This document shows positions 1-11,476 of a stretch of 64,000 nt of DNA, piece by piece. Numbering within the stretch: the first letter of the stretch is position 1; every line of letters begins with the position of its first letter. Under the pieces are notes generated by a model, which made no database searches, was not told where the DNA came from, and worked only from the letters and a program-made list of their open reading frames with translations. Source of the stretch: Nocardia iowensis (GTDB lineage: Bacteria; Actinomycetota; Actinomycetes; Mycobacteriales; Mycobacteriaceae); contig NZ_CP078145.1 in the NCBI RefSeq assembly GCF_019222765.1, forward strand, positions 434,001 through 498,000. The letters run 5' to 3'. The translations under genes were made by a program, and so were the position numbers.

Positions 1-1504
1 CGAGGAAGAGCTTGCGGAGCTGGTCCAGGTCGACCGTGGATGCGCCACGGCGGGAGGCGTTCACGACGACGACGGTGCGCTCGACGAGCTTGTTGTAGCC
101 GTGGTGGTCCAGCCAGTCCAGGGTGGCCGAGGCGCTGCGGGCGCCGTCGATGGCGGGCGAGGTGACCAGCACGAGCGAGCTGGCCATGTCCAGGACGCCT
201 GCCATGGCCGAATGCATCAGGCCGGTGCCGCAGTCGGTCAGGATGATGTTGTAGAACGACTGCAGGATGCCGATGGCCTTGCGGTAGTCGGCCTCGCTGA
301 AGGCCTCGGAGACCGCCGGATCCTGTTCGCTGGCAAGCACTTCCAGGCGGCTTGGCGCCTGTGAAGTGTGTGCCCGCACGTCGGAGTACCTGCTGATGTG
401 CTGGTCCTCGAGCAGGTTGCGCACGGTGGAGCGGGTCTGCCGCGGCACCCGGTGCGCGAGCGTGCCGAGGTCGGGGTTGGCGTCGATCGCGATGACGCGG
501 TCACCGCGCAGTGACGCGAACGTCGAACCGAGGCCGACCGTGGTCGTGGTCTTGCCGACGCCACCCTTGAGCGACAGGATGGCGATCCGATAGTCGCCGC
601 GCACCGGCTGATTCACCCGGTCGACGAGGTCGCGGTAGACGATGTCGGCCGCGGACTCGCCCGGGTTGAGCACGCCACCGGTGGCCTTGTGCACCGCACG
701 GCGCCACCCGCTACGCGGCGCCCGCCGGGCCCGCTTGAGCAGGTTCAGGTCGTTGACCGAGTGGCCGGGCTGGCCGGGCGCGGGCACGTGCTGCGGCTGG
801 AACGGCTGCGCGGGCTGGTGCGGGTTCGGCCCGCCCTGCCAGCTCGGCGCGGGCGGCTGGCCCATCGGCGACGCGGGCGGTTGCCCCATCGGTGCGGGCG
901 GCTGGTACGCGGGCGGTGGCGGCGGCTGGTGGGTCACCGGCGGTGGCGGCGGCGCCCAGCTGTAGATCGGCCCGCTCGGCTGATCGGCTTGTGGCGCACC
1001 GGCTTCGGAATGTTCTTGCGGCACCCGCCGGACCAGCCCGTCGGGGCCGATCTCCTGCCGGTAGTCGCCGTAACCCTGCTGTTCCTGCATGCCTGCGATC
1101 TGGTGGCTACCACTGTGACCGGACGCCGACTGGTACGTGCCGGTCTGATACGGCTCATATGCGCCGGTCGGGGCGAACGCGCTCGCGTTCGGCGGGGCGT
1201 ACCCGCCGTATTGCTCGGCGGGACCGGGCGGCGGGAAACCTTCGGGCGGGCCGTAGGACTGCGGCGGCATCGTTGCCTGCGGGTAGGACACGGTCTGGTC
1301 CGTCGAGCCGCCGAATTCGGGCTCGGCCGGGTCTTGATCCGGCTGGTCCGGCGCTTCCGCTGCCTCGGAGTCCGTCACTTCCACGTCACCGGTCTGCTCC
1401 GCCGGCTGGTCGGCGGCTTGCTCCGACTCGGTGGCATCGGCCGTGTCCACCGTTTGACTCTGCAGCCAGGGCGGTGAGGTCGGGTTGTGGTCGTTTGTTG
1501 TCAC
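1..1504 (-). CDS. MinD/ParA-like ATPase with Pro-rich N-terminus, ESX-associated type (partial)
   Basis: The gene reads leftward and runs off the window start, so its C-terminus is missing; about 501 codons are visible. The GTG start at 1504 follows a GGGGGA purine run. Residues 1-250 are rich in Pro, Gln, Gly and Tyr (low complexity). They are followed by a basic linker and a SIMIBI-type P-loop, [11 protein letters not shown], near residue 314, then IDANPDLGTLAHR and a TDCGTG segment (Walker B/switch region). This layout matches the EspI/Rv3876-like ATPases that accompany type VII (ESX) secretion genes; such proteins are thought to help secretion or positioning, but their mechanism is poorly known. 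No other ESX gene is in the window. The family call is fairly safe; the link to secretion is inference. Confidence 0.8.
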   Translation of the reverse strand, partial: MTTNDHNPTSPPWLQSQTVDTADATESEQAADQPAEQTGDVEVTDSEAAEAPDQPDQDPAEPEFGGSTDQTVSYPQATMPPQSYGPPEGFPPPGPAEQYGGYAPPNASAFAPTGAYEPYQTGTYQSASGHSGSHQIAGMQEQQGYGDYRQEIGPDGLVRRVPQEHSEAGAPQADQPSGPIYSWAPPPPPVTHQPPPPPAYQPPAPMGQPPASPMGQPPAPSWQGGPNPHQPAQPFQPQHVPAPGQPGHSVNDLNLLKRARRAPRSGWRRAVHKATGGVLNPGESAADIVYRDLVDRVNQPVRGDYRIAILSLKGGVGKTTTTVGLGSTFASLRGDRVIAIDANPDLGTLAHRVPRQTRSTVRNLLEDQHISRYSDVRAHTSQAPSRLEVLASEQDPAVSEAFSEADYRKAIGILQSFYNIILTDCGTGLMHSAMAGVLDMASSLVLVTSPAIDGARSASATLDWLDHHGYNKLVERTVVVVNASRRGASTVDLDQLRKLFL

Positions 1505-1788
1505 AGTTCCCCCATCTGCTCGGGACTTCGAGCAGAGAGCTCGGCGCTTGAGTGCGAAACCAACGCTAGCACGGGGTTCGCCAGCTCGCGTCACCGTATG
1601 TACGCCGGAAGTGCCCCGATGACACGCCGCCGATATGTGGTCTCCGACAGCAAGATCGAGAGCCGGACGCTGGGGCGAACAACAACCGCACGCCCGGCTC
1701 TCACCGTACTCGACCTGCAACCCACGTGGGGCCGGACGACAATCCTCCGCAATTGCGTACGGCCGGACCGAAGTCGGAGCCCCGCCGG

Positions 1789-3716
<1,928 letters not shown>

Positions 3717-3732
<16 letters not shown>

Positions 3733-3758
3733 CGGCTGAGAAGAAGTGCCCGCTGCAT
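3717..3758 (-). CDS. leuL: leuA leader peptide (13 codons)
   Basis: The short ORF reads MQRALLLSRRDGV and stops 82 nt before the leuA start. Three consecutive leucine codons (CTT CTT CTC) sit in the middle, and the stop codon lies in the loop of the downstream stem, which is the arrangement expected of a translational sensor for leucine. The ribosome binding site is weak. The ORF is recognised by position and composition alone, so the function is inferred. Confidence 0.65.
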
Positions 3759-3903
3759 GATGCCGGCGAGTTTACCGTGTGGCATTACACCGCCGAAAGC
3801 CCGGTCCCGTCGTCGGGTCATCCGACGTTGCGGCTAGCGTTCCGATCAGAAGCAAACGCTTGTACGGACCACTGGTCCGACGGGACGTCGAACGGATTCA
3901 CAT

Positions 3904-4671
3904 ATGACCTGGCTGGAACAGCTGGCCGTCTTCGGTGCGGGCATCGCGGCGGGCGGCATCAACACGATCGTGGGTTCGGGAACCCTGATCACTTTCCCGG
4001 TACTGCTCGCCTTCGGGCTGCCGCCGGTGACCGCGAACGTGTCGAACACGATCGGCCTGGTCCCCGGCGCGATGAGTGGCGTGCACGGCTATCGGCGCGA
4101 ACTGGCCGGGCAGCGCGAACGGCTGCTGCGCCTTGGCACCGCGTCGCTGCTCGGCGGCATCACCGGTGCGGTGCTGCTGCTCGTCATGCCCGCGCAGGCG
4201 TTCAAGGCGATCGTGCCGGTGCTGATCATCGCGGCGCTGGTGCTCGTCGTGGTGCAGCCGCGACTGGCGCGCTGGGTGAAGGAGCAGCGCGCGAACGGCG
4301 ACAGCCCGGCGCCGAAACACGGTGGCCCGATCCTCTTCGTCGCGGTCTTCGCGACCGGCATCTACGGCGGCTACTTCGGCGCCGCGCAGGGCGTGCTGCT
4401 GCTCGGGCTGCTCGGCGTGTTCGTGCACGAGGACATCCAGCGCCTCAACGGCATCAAGAACGTGCTCGCGCTGATCGTGAACGCGGTCGCCGCGGTGATC
4501 TTCATCGTGGTCGCCGACGTGGATTGGCGGGCGGTGCTGTTGATCGCGCTCGGCTCGATCATCGGCGGCCAGCTCGGTGCGAAGATGGGCAGGCGGTTGC
4601 CGCCGACCGCGTTGCGGGTGGTCATCGTCGTGGTCGGCACCATCGCGGTGGTCCGGCTGTTGATGACGTAG
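3904..4671 (+). CDS. TSUP (TauE/SafE) family membrane permease
   Basis: The 255-aa protein has about eight hydrophobic segments in two halves. The N-terminal AAGGINTIVGSGTLITFP and the later YGGYFGAAQGVLLLGLL segments are the repeated glycine-rich signatures of the TSUP family, which exports or imports sulfur-containing or organic anions such as sulfite or sulfoacetate. The substrate cannot be read from the sequence. It is divergent from leuA. The upstream gap contains the 15-bp palindrome CGGACCACTGGTCCG (3855-3869), a possible operator for an unseen regulator. Confidence 0.88.
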   Translation: MTWLEQLAVFGAGIAAGGINTIVGSGTLITFPVLLAFGLPPVTANVSNTIGLVPGAMSGVHGYRRELAGQRERLLRLGTASLLGGITGAVLLLVMPAQAFKAIVPVLIIAALVLVVVQPRLARWVKEQRANGDSPAPKHGGPILFVAVFATGIYGGYFGAAQGVLLLGLLGVFVHEDIQRLNGIKNVLALIVNAVAAVIFIVVADVDWRAVLLIALGSIIGGQLGAKMGRRLPPTALRVVIVVVGTIAVVRLLMT

Positions 4672-4764
4672 GAGGTGGCGGGTGGCGTTGACGAGGCGAT
4701 CTCAGGGTGCAATTCATCCCTCCGGGGGACGACGGCTGCGCCGTTGCGGCACAAGATAATCGGT

Positions 4765-6387
4765 ATGCGTGGGTGGAGGATCGTCGTTGTTGCCGCGCTG
4801 GCCGCGTCGCTGTTGCCGCTGACCGGCTGCGGCACGCCGGGCAAGCATGAGCAGGCCGTGGCCGACTTGGTCGCCCAGGCCGACGCGGTGCCGACGCCGC
4901 GGCTGGACTGGGCGCCGTGCCAGGAGAAGACCCTGAGTCGGCTGCAATGCGCGACCGCGACGGTTCCGGTGGACTACGCGCGGCCCGACGGTGCCACGCT
5001 CGCGCTGGCGGTGGTCCGCCAGCCCGCGACCGACCCATCCCGCCGCATCGGCACCCTCTTCACCGCGGCCGGGGGACCCGGCGCTTCGGGCATCCGGTGG
5101 GCGGGCGATGACGTGATGTTTCCGGGCGAGATCGCCCGCCGGTTCGACGTGGTGACCTTCGACCAGCGCGGTATCGGTCGCAGCTCGCAGGTGCGCTGTT
5201 TCGCGAATCCCGAAGAGCAGAAACGATTTTGGTCCGGGGTATGGATTCCGCCGGTGAACGCCCAGCAGGAGGAAGAGCAGGCACGCTTCAGCCGCGAGCT
5301 GTCCGCCGGATGTGCCGCGCACAATCCCGCCCTGCTGCCCCATCTCACCACCGTCGACACCGCTCGCGACCTGGATCTGCTGCGCCGCGCCGTCGGTGAC
5401 AAGCAGCTGACCTACGAGGGCGGTTCGTACGCCAGCTACCTCGGCGAGGTGTACGGCGCCGTCTTCGGCGACCGGGTCCGCGCGCTGAGTCTCAGCTCGA
5501 TGATCGACCCGGACGCCTACACCGCCGACACCCGCACCGAGGTCTCCACCGCGGCGGCGGGCACCGAGGAGGTGCTGTCGGAGTTCTTCCGGTTGTGCGC
5601 CCAGGCCGGGCAGCCGCGCTGCGCTTTCGCCGGTGCGGGCAAGCAGGCCGCCGACCCCGTCGGGCAGATCCGCAGTGATCAAAAGCCCAGCGGCGGTGAG
5701 GATCTGCGTGCCCGCGACACGGCATTACTGGAGCGGCTGCGGCAGGGGCCGGTGGTGGTCGGCGAGGGGGAGCGCGCTCACCAGGTCACCTACGCCGAGG
5801 TCGTCGCGTCGCACACGCTGATGCTGTACGACCCCGAGGAAGGCTGGCCCGCCCTCGCGCAACTGCTCACCCAACTGGAGCGCGGCCCGGCAGGCAATCC
5901 GGAAGTCGTGCGCGAGATTCTCGATGCGGGTGCGATGCGCCCCGACTTCCTCGACTCGTTCACCGCAATCTCGTGCGCGGACAACACTTTTCCGCGGGAG
6001 CCGGAGCAATGGCCCACGCTGGCCAAGGAATTGGGTGCGGACGGATCCCCCTACAGCGCGTTCTGGCTGTACCTGCGCCAGCCGTGCGCCTCGTGGCCGT
6101 CCCCGCAGGGCGGCTATCCGCAGCGCCACCCGGGCCCGTGGATCCTGCGCTCGGACGTGCCCGCGCTGCTGTTCAACAACCGGTTCGACCCGGTGACACC
6201 GCTGCCCGCCGCTCGTAAGGCGCAGCAGGCCCTGGTCAACGCGCGCCTGGTCGTCGTCGACGCCGGCTACGGGCACGACACCACCGTCGACTGCACCCGG
6301 CGTCTACAGGAGCGTTACCTCATCGACCAGCAACTTCCGGCGCCCGGCGCGACCTGCAAACCCGATCGAGCACCCTTCGCCGACTGA
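4765..6387 (+). CDS. Secreted lipoprotein alpha/beta hydrolase, TAP-type peptidase
   Basis: The ATG at 4765 is chosen because it gives a clean lipoprotein signal: MRGWR, a hydrophobic stretch, then the lipobox LTGC with Cys near residue 21. An upstream in-frame start would bury this signal. The 540-aa protein is an exported alpha/beta hydrolase. It has the nucleophile elbow GGSYASYLG near residue 220, Asp in NNRFDPVTP near 475 and His in GYGHDTT near 505. This matches tripeptidyl aminopeptidases of Streptomyces and the mycobacterial cell-wall carboxylesterase/peptidase group (Rv2223c/Rv2224c). It probably cleaves short peptides or esters at the cell surface; the exact substrate is unknown. 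Confidence 0.85.
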   Translation: MRGWRIVVVAALAASLLPLTGCGTPGKHEQAVADLVAQADAVPTPRLDWAPCQEKTLSRLQCATATVPVDYARPDGATLALAVVRQPATDPSRRIGTLFTAAGGPGASGIRWAGDDVMFPGEIARRFDVVTFDQRGIGRSSQVRCFANPEEQKRFWSGVWIPPVNAQQEEEQARFSRELSAGCAAHNPALLPHLTTVDTARDLDLLRRAVGDKQLTYEGGSYASYLGEVYGAVFGDRVRALSLSSMIDPDAYTADTRTEVSTAAAGTEEVLSEFFRLCAQAGQPRCAFAGAGKQAADPVGQIRSDQKPSGGEDLRARDTALLERLRQGPVVVGEGERAHQVTYAEVVASHTLMLYDPEEGWPALAQLLTQLERGPAGNPEVVREILDAGAMRPDFLDSFTAISCADNTFPREPEQWPTLAKELGADGSPYSAFWLYLRQPCASWPSPQGGYPQRHPGPWILRSDVPALLFNNRFDPVTPLPAARKAQQALVNARLVVVDAGYGHDTTVDCTRRLQERYLIDQQLPAPGATCKPDRAPFAD

Positions 6388-6602
6388 GCCGCGGACTGCG
6401 GTGCCGCGCCCCTGTTGTCCATCGGCGACCCCGTCCCGTGGCCTGTTCGTCATCCCCGCTTTCCCGCCATCGGGACCACCCGAGGGACGGTCCGCTGGGA
6501 CAACGGAAGGGGGACAACGGATGACGACGCGGCAACGACTGTTCAGCGAGTGGGAATACCGGTAATCTTCGCTCGGCCATGCGTGATGAGGGAGGTGGCT
6601 TG

Positions 6603-8225
6603 GTGCGTAGACGCGCCTTCTTCAAGGCGGCGGGTGCGGCCGCGCTGTTCGGCGCTGTCGCTGGTTCGTCGTCGGTTACCGGACCGGCGTCCGCGGACCC
6701 GGTCTGGAACCTGCTTTTCCAGGCGTGGGTGCCGGAAATCTTTGCGCCACTGCCTGATCCGCCCGAGCACACGCCCGCGATCGTCATCGGCTCCGGCTTC
6801 GGCGCCGCGGTCACCGCGCTGCGCCTCGCCGAGGCGGGCATCGCGAACACGGTGCTGGAGCGCGGTTCGCGCTGGCCCAACGATCCATGGCGGGAGATCT
6901 TCACCGGCGACGACCTGCCCGACGGCCGCGGCTTCTGGCATCGCACCACATTCACCGGCGTCAGCAAGGTGCCGATGCAGTTCGCGAGCTTCGGTGGCGT
7001 GCTCGACTGCACCAACTACCCCGGCATCGACGTGTGGCGGGCGGCCGCGGTCGGCGGCGGCTCGGTGATCTTCACCGGCGCGATGGTCGCCCCGGAGCGG
7101 CGCTTCTTCGACCACCTCTTCGGCGGCACGGTCGAGTACGGCGAGCTGGACCGCGTCTACTACCCGCGGGTGCGGGAAATGCTGCGGCTGAGTTCGATGC
7201 CGCCGGACATCTACGCCGCCAAGCCGTTCGCGCACTCCAGGGCGTGGGACGACCAGGTGCGCATGGCGGGCTACCAGCCGATGCCCAACGACTCGGTCTT
7301 CAACTGGGACATCCTGCGCGGCGAGCTGGCGGGCACCACCCGGCCGTCGGCCACTGCCGCGCGCAGTAACCTCGGCAATTCCAACGGCGCCAAGTTCGAT
7401 CTGAATCAGAACTATCTGAAGTACGCGGAGGGCACCGGCCGGTCCGCGATCTTCCCGGGCCACCAGGTGGAGTCCATCGCCCAGGAGCCCGGCGGCCGCT
7501 TCTCGGTCCGGGTGACCAAGCTGGCGCCGACCGGCGAGGTGCTCGGCACCAGGACCCTCACCTGCGACCAGCTCTTCCTCGGCGCCGGCTCGGTGGGCAC
7601 CTCGGAGCTGCTGGTCCGGGCCCAGGCCACCGGCACGCTGCCCAACCTCAACGAGCACATCGGCGACGGCTGGGGCACCAATGGCGACGTGGTGCTCGGC
7701 CGTGGCGCGAGTGCGCTGGCCGGTTTGGGCCAGGGCGTCCCCAGCGCGAGCCGGATCTTCGACGAGTCGGGCCTGCCGCTCAGCTTGGAAAGCTGGTACA
7801 TCCCCGGCATTCCGTTCGAGACGGGTGCGCTCGCCTCGCTGGGCATGGTCCTCGACCCGGCCCGCACCCGGTTCGGCTACGACGCGGCCTCGAACCGGGT
7901 CGGTCTGTCCTGGCCGACCAGGAACCGGGACGACATGGTGGCCGCCGCCCGCGCGGTCGACCATCGGATCGCCGAACGGGCCGACGCCGTCCTCGAATAC
8001 GGCGCCCTCGGCTACGACGCGAACGCCCTGTTCACCGCGCACCCACTGGGCGGAGCGGTGCTCGGCAAGGCCACCGACAGTTACGGGCGAGTGCACGGGC
8101 ACCCGGGTCTGTACGTGATGGACGGTGCGGCCATTCCGGGCAGTACCGGCACGGTGAACCCGTCGCTGACCATCGCCGCGCTCGCCGAGCGCAATATCGA
8201 GGCGATCATCCGGGCCGGTAGGTAG
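6603..8225 (+). CDS. choD: Secreted cholesterol oxidase (GMC-type flavoenzyme)
   Basis: The protein oxidises cholesterol with O2 to cholest-4-en-3-one and H2O2 and is exported folded through the Tat system. The GTG at 6603 is favoured over the ATG at 6579 because a GGGAGGTGG ribosome site lies just before it and the product then starts with a twin-arginine signal, RRRAFFK, followed by a hydrophobic stretch and an A-x-A cleavage site near residue 37. A dinucleotide-binding GSGFGA motif lies near residue 62, and the C-terminal HPLGGAVLG and NPSLTIAALAERN segments are typical of the family. At about 540 aa it matches Streptomyces and Rhodococcus ChoA/ChoE. The gene symbol is tentative. Confidence 0.88.
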   Translation: MRRRAFFKAAGAAALFGAVAGSSSVTGPASADPVWNLLFQAWVPEIFAPLPDPPEHTPAIVIGSGFGAAVTALRLAEAGIANTVLERGSRWPNDPWREIFTGDDLPDGRGFWHRTTFTGVSKVPMQFASFGGVLDCTNYPGIDVWRAAAVGGGSVIFTGAMVAPERRFFDHLFGGTVEYGELDRVYYPRVREMLRLSSMPPDIYAAKPFAHSRAWDDQVRMAGYQPMPNDSVFNWDILRGELAGTTRPSATAARSNLGNSNGAKFDLNQNYLKYAEGTGRSAIFPGHQVESIAQEPGGRFSVRVTKLAPTGEVLGTRTLTCDQLFLGAGSVGTSELLVRAQATGTLPNLNEHIGDGWGTNGDVVLGRGASALAGLGQGVPSASRIFDESGLPLSLESWYIPGIPFETGALASLGMVLDPARTRFGYDAASNRVGLSWPTRNRDDMVAAARAVDHRIAERADAVLEYGALGYDANALFTAHPLGGAVLGKATDSYGRVHGHPGLYVMDGAAIPGSTGTVNPSLTIAALAERNIEAIIRAGR

Positions 8226-8317
8226 GCCGGATTCGAGCCCTGCGCTGGAGTCCGTGCCACCGACCGAACCGCGTACTACTGTCGGCCTGACCGTTCAGCG
8301 TTGAAGGGATACCCCAG

Positions 8318-9160
8318 GTGACAGCTGCGAGCGCCACTCCGGTCGGCGAGGAACTCCCGGAAGGCGATTACCCGCGTAAGCCGCCCGCGTTGTGGACCGA
8401 CTTCGTGATGCTGGCGCTGGCCGTCGTATCGGTGGCGCTGGTCGCCTGGATCACCTTCTTCACGGTGTCCGAGCAGACCTATCGCGCGATCGTGATCGTC
8501 GACTGGACGGTGTGCGCGGTGTTCGCCGTCGAATTCCTGTGGCGCTGGCGCCGGGCGGGCTGGCCGTGGACGTTCCCGTTCGTCTACTGGTACGAGGTCC
8601 TCGGCATGATCCCGGTGACCAGTCCGTTCTTCCGCGGATTCCGGCTGCTGCGGATCGTGGTGATCGTGGTCAGGCTCGGTCGCGTTGCCGACCGCGTGTT
8701 CGGCGACCGCGTCACCGCCGCGCTGGTCAACCGGTTCGTACTGACCATCGTCGAGACGATCAAGCGCCCGATGACCATCGCGGTGATGGACGAGGTCGCT
8801 CACGTGATGCGGTCCGGCCACTACACCCGCAATATCGCGGCGGCGCTGCAGGAGAACCGCGCCGAGCTGGACGAGATGATCCTGGAGCTGATCAAGAAGG
8901 ATCCGCAGGCGGGCCGGGTGCGCTATATCCCGTTCCACGACGACATCATCCGGCTGATCGCCGACACCACATTCCGCATCCTGTTCCAGGTATTGGATGA
9001 TCCGCGGACCGACGAACTGGTCTCGGATGTGTTGCGCGAGAACATCGATCAGATCCGGCACGCGGTGCAGAACGACGTCCGGGTGCCGCCGTCCGCGTAC
9101 GGTCCGACGCCTACTGAACACAGCGTCCGGCATCACCTCACGCGGGTGCCCCGTGCCTGA
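8318..9160 (+). CDS. Ion-channel-like membrane protein with voltage-sensor helices
   Basis: The 280-aa protein has four predicted membrane segments in residues 25-135. The fourth carries arginines at regular spacing (RGFRLLRIVVIVVRLGRV), as in the S4 segment of voltage sensors. No pore helix or TVGYG-type selectivity filter follows. Instead there is a soluble helical C-terminal half (residues 145-280) rich in Asp, Glu and Ile. Related actinobacterial proteins are often named ion transporter. It may be a voltage-sensor domain without its own pore or a partner of another channel; this is inference. The GTG start follows GAAGGG. Its last 23 bases overlap the convergent LtrA gene. Confidence 0.7.
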   Translation: MTAASATPVGEELPEGDYPRKPPALWTDFVMLALAVVSVALVAWITFFTVSEQTYRAIVIVDWTVCAVFAVEFLWRWRRAGWPWTFPFVYWYEVLGMIPVTSPFFRGFRLLRIVVIVVRLGRVADRVFGDRVTAALVNRFVLTIVETIKRPMTIAVMDEVAHVMRSGHYTRNIAAALQENRAELDEMILELIKKDPQAGRVRYIPFHDDIIRLIADTTFRILFQVLDDPRTDELVSDVLRENIDQIRHAVQNDVRVPPSAYGPTPTEHSVRHHLTRVPRA

Positions 9161-10358
9161 TCTCCTCGCGGGGCTGTGCGAATCGGATTGTCTCCCACAC
9201 GATCAGCGCACCGAGCATGGCGCACAGGATGGCGAGTGAGGCGAGCGCGGGCAGTGCGGCCGCCAGCGGGATCAGCGCGAGCAGCAGCACGATGGTGACC
9301 ACCCTCGGTATGCTGACCGCCCCTGTCGCATAGTGTTTCGCGCCGACCAGCGCGATCAGATAGAGCACGACCCCGCCGTACAAGGCGAACAACGGAATTC
9401 CGTACAGCGCGTCTTTCAGCGTGTGCTGGGAAGAGTCGCCGACATAGTAGAGGACTTTCTTCAATCCCAGTGAGAGCCCGATGATCCCGACGATCATCGG
9501 AAAATGCCAAAAGGTGTAGGCGCCCCGCGCGATCTTGATCTGTCGCGCGCCGTCGGCATGTTTCAGCTGGTGTTCGATCGACAACGCGGCGACATCGAAA
9601 TAGGTCCACCACAGCAGCCCGGATACCGCGAGTCCGAGCAGCGCGCCGACCGCGATCGGCCACGAGATCGGCAGCCCCGCCACCCCGATACCGATCGAGA
9701 CGATCGATTCGCCGAGCGCCACGATGATGATCAGTCCGTACCGTTCGGCGAAATGGGTCGCCGAATTCAATCGCCAGTCGGTGCCGGCCAGCAATGTCCA
9801 CAGATAGTCGCCCGCGATCGCCGCGATCCACAGCCCGATCTGCAGCGCCCCGGACGTCATCGCGGCGATCACCAGCAGCGTGGTGCCGATGGTGATCGAG
9901 CCGATCGACCAGCGCAGCACCTGGTTGCGCAACTGCGCGTCCTCGGCGCTGGCCAGCCAGAACATCACGACGTGCACCACCCGCACGACGAGATAGGCGA
10001 TGGCGAAGACCAGCGGGCCGTACCAGCCGCCGGGCAGATCGTGGAACGCCTCGGGAATGGTGAGCGCGGCGAGGAAGGCGCCGCCCATCGCGGTGAACAT
10101 CGCGACCCTGGCAAAGCCCTCGTCGGCGCGGATCACGTTGCCGAGCCAGGAGTAGGCGATCCACAGCCACCACATCACCGCGAGCACGAGCAATGCGCGC
10201 AGCATGTTCTTGGCGCTGGTCTCCTCCGCCGCCAGGTCGGTGACCATGGTGAAGGCGAAGACGAGCACCAAATCGAAGAACAGCTCGAGCTGCGTCACCG
10301 ACGCACCTTCGGCCACCGGTTGGAGCCGAACCCGTTTGGAACCGATCATGGTGCACAT
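9138..10358 (-). CDS. LtrA family low-temperature-requirement membrane protein
   Basis: The 406-aa protein has the LtrA signature QLELFFDLVLVFAF near residue 25 and about eleven hydrophobic segments through to the end. ERYGLIIIVALGESI near residue 210 is another hallmark. The family was named from Listeria; its biochemical role remains unclear. A second Met three codons downstream could also serve as the start. It ends inside the convergent channel-like gene. Confidence 0.88.
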   Translation of the reverse strand: MCTMIGSKRVRLQPVAEGASVTQLELFFDLVLVFAFTMVTDLAAEETSAKNMLRALLVLAVMWWLWIAYSWLGNVIRADEGFARVAMFTAMGGAFLAALTIPEAFHDLPGGWYGPLVFAIAYLVVRVVHVVMFWLASAEDAQLRNQVLRWSIGSITIGTTLLVIAAMTSGALQIGLWIAAIAGDYLWTLLAGTDWRLNSATHFAERYGLIIIVALGESIVSIGIGVAGLPISWPIAVGALLGLAVSGLLWWTYFDVAALSIEHQLKHADGARQIKIARGAYTFWHFPMIVGIIGLSLGLKKVLYYVGDSSQHTLKDALYGIPLFALYGGVVLYLIALVGAKHYATGAVSIPRVVTIVLLLALIPLAAALPALASLAILCAMLGALIVWETIRFAQPREEIRHGAPA

Positions 10359-10439
10359 CGTCGCACCCCGATCGGCTCGGCGCGTGGCTGCTGCGTTGCG
10401 CGTCGCGCGATTTCGCGGCGAGCGTACGTCGACCGGTTG

Positions 10440-10910
10440 TTATTCGTTATAGCTATACGGCTTCATAGTTTCCGGTTCCGGAAATCGCTCGGCGAACTCG
10501 ATGAAATTCTGCACGGCGATCTCGTTCGTCTTCCGTACGGTTCGCTTGAGCAGAAGTCCGGGAACGGGGATGGGCATGTAGAGCTCGGTGTGGAACCAGA
10601 CGTCGGTGCCGTCCGTGCCGTCGGAAACTTCGAACCAGCCGCCGCCCTTGACGCCCCGCGTGCTGTCGGTGACCTGCCAGGACGACCGGACTTCTGTCCA
10701 ATCGTATTCCAGCACTTGCAGATCCGTGCTACCCAACAGTTCGGTCTTGACGAAAACTCGACGCGGCCTTCCTGCTTCGTCACGCGAGGCGACTCGGGCA
10801 TCGGTATATCCCGGCGACCATTCCGGGAGCATTTCGACCGCGGCCAGCGCATCCATCACCTGCGCGGAATCGGCGTCGACGACGAATCGAATATCGGTTC
10901 TCGTGCGCAT
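10440..10910 (-). CDS. SRPBCC (START/polyketide cyclase-like) family protein
   Basis: The 156-aa protein starts MRTRTDIRF and follows the SRPBCC pattern: an N-terminal strand, an alpha helix with PEWSPGY, and alternating strands with TDVWFHTELYMPIPVPG before a long C-terminal helix. The family forms a hydrophobic pocket and binds lipids, polyketides or other small ligands; homologues are common in mycobacteria with unknown substrates. The ATG at 10910 is chosen because an upstream extension would pass through low-quality sequence. No operon partner is obvious. Confidence 0.75.
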   Translation of the reverse strand: MRTRTDIRFVVDADSAQVMDALAAVEMLPEWSPGYTDARVASRDEAGRPRRVFVKTELLGSTDLQVLEYDWTEVRSSWQVTDSTRGVKGGGWFEVSDGTDGTDVWFHTELYMPIPVPGLLLKRTVRKTNEIAVQNFIEFAERFPEPETMKPYSYNE

Positions 10911-11186
10911 GTAAAACCTTCCGACCCCCGATGGACAACTCGGCCGATTCTCTCCAGCGGTTATCCGTCCGTCAACCTTTGGCCCCCGGTCCATAGTCCG
11001 CGGGCGTGGTCGACGTGGACCGATGTACTCGAAAGAGTGAGCGGGAACTGCGCGAACAACTTCCGAGTGGAAGGTTTGGGACATCTCGGAAGTAGCATCC
11101 CGCGGGACTGTCACAGAAAAGCCACTGCGCAGTGCGTGCCGTGCGGGCACTGCTCTCGGGCCGTGCGGGCACGGTGATCGGGTCTC
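10911..11186. other. Gap upstream of the SRPBCC gene
   Basis: No gene with a credible start and codon pattern is visible between the SRPBCC gene and the DUF1918 terminator. It should carry the leftward SRPBCC promoter, but I could not pick one with confidence. GTGCGGGCAC-type short repeats occur near 11135-11173. Confidence 0.4.
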
Positions 11187-11224
11187 CCGAACGCTGCCCC
11201 GTCGCCGGGTGCGGCAGCGTTCGG
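11187..11224 (-). terminator. Hairpin terminator of the DUF1918 gene
   Basis: A perfect 12-bp stem (11187-11198 with 11213-11224) and a 14-nt loop start three bases beyond the stop codon of the leftward DUF1918 gene. There is no T-run, which is usual for high-GC actinobacteria. Confidence 0.7.
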
Positions 11225-11226
11225 CG

Positions 11227-11409
11227 TCAGTGGGCCGGTTCGACTGTTGCGTCGGGCCCGGGATATACCAGCGACTCGTGTCCGTCGGGGTACCGCACCA
11301 GGTAGGGCGGTGACCCGTCGGGTCCGCGGACCTCGATGATCTGCCCGTGGCGATCACCTTGGCCCACAACGTGTCCGTGCACGTGGAGTCGGTCTCCGAC
11401 ATTCGCCAT
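11227..11409 (-). CDS. DUF1918 domain protein
   Basis: The 60-aa protein begins MANVGDRL and ends PGPDATVEP. The VGDRLHVHG opening and the DGSPPYLVRYPDGHESLVYPG core are typical of DUF1918, a small beta-rich domain widespread in actinobacteria and often found in stress-induced single genes. Its function is unknown. Two further in-frame starts (11412 and 11415) precede the chosen ATG; a GAAG five bases before 11409 decided the choice. Confidence 0.85.
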   Translation of the reverse strand: MANVGDRLHVHGHVVGQGDRHGQIIEVRGPDGSPPYLVRYPDGHESLVYPGPDATVEPAH

Positions 11410-11476
11410 CATCACTTCATTATCGAATGCGAGTGATGCGGGTCACAAGGGTTCGGGGATTGAGACCGTGCGGTCT

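Noticed and set aside
9133..10356. A second long frame (407 codons) almost coextensive with LtrA
   Set aside because: It is an Arg-rich shadow frame. The LtrA frame has the membrane helices and the family motif.
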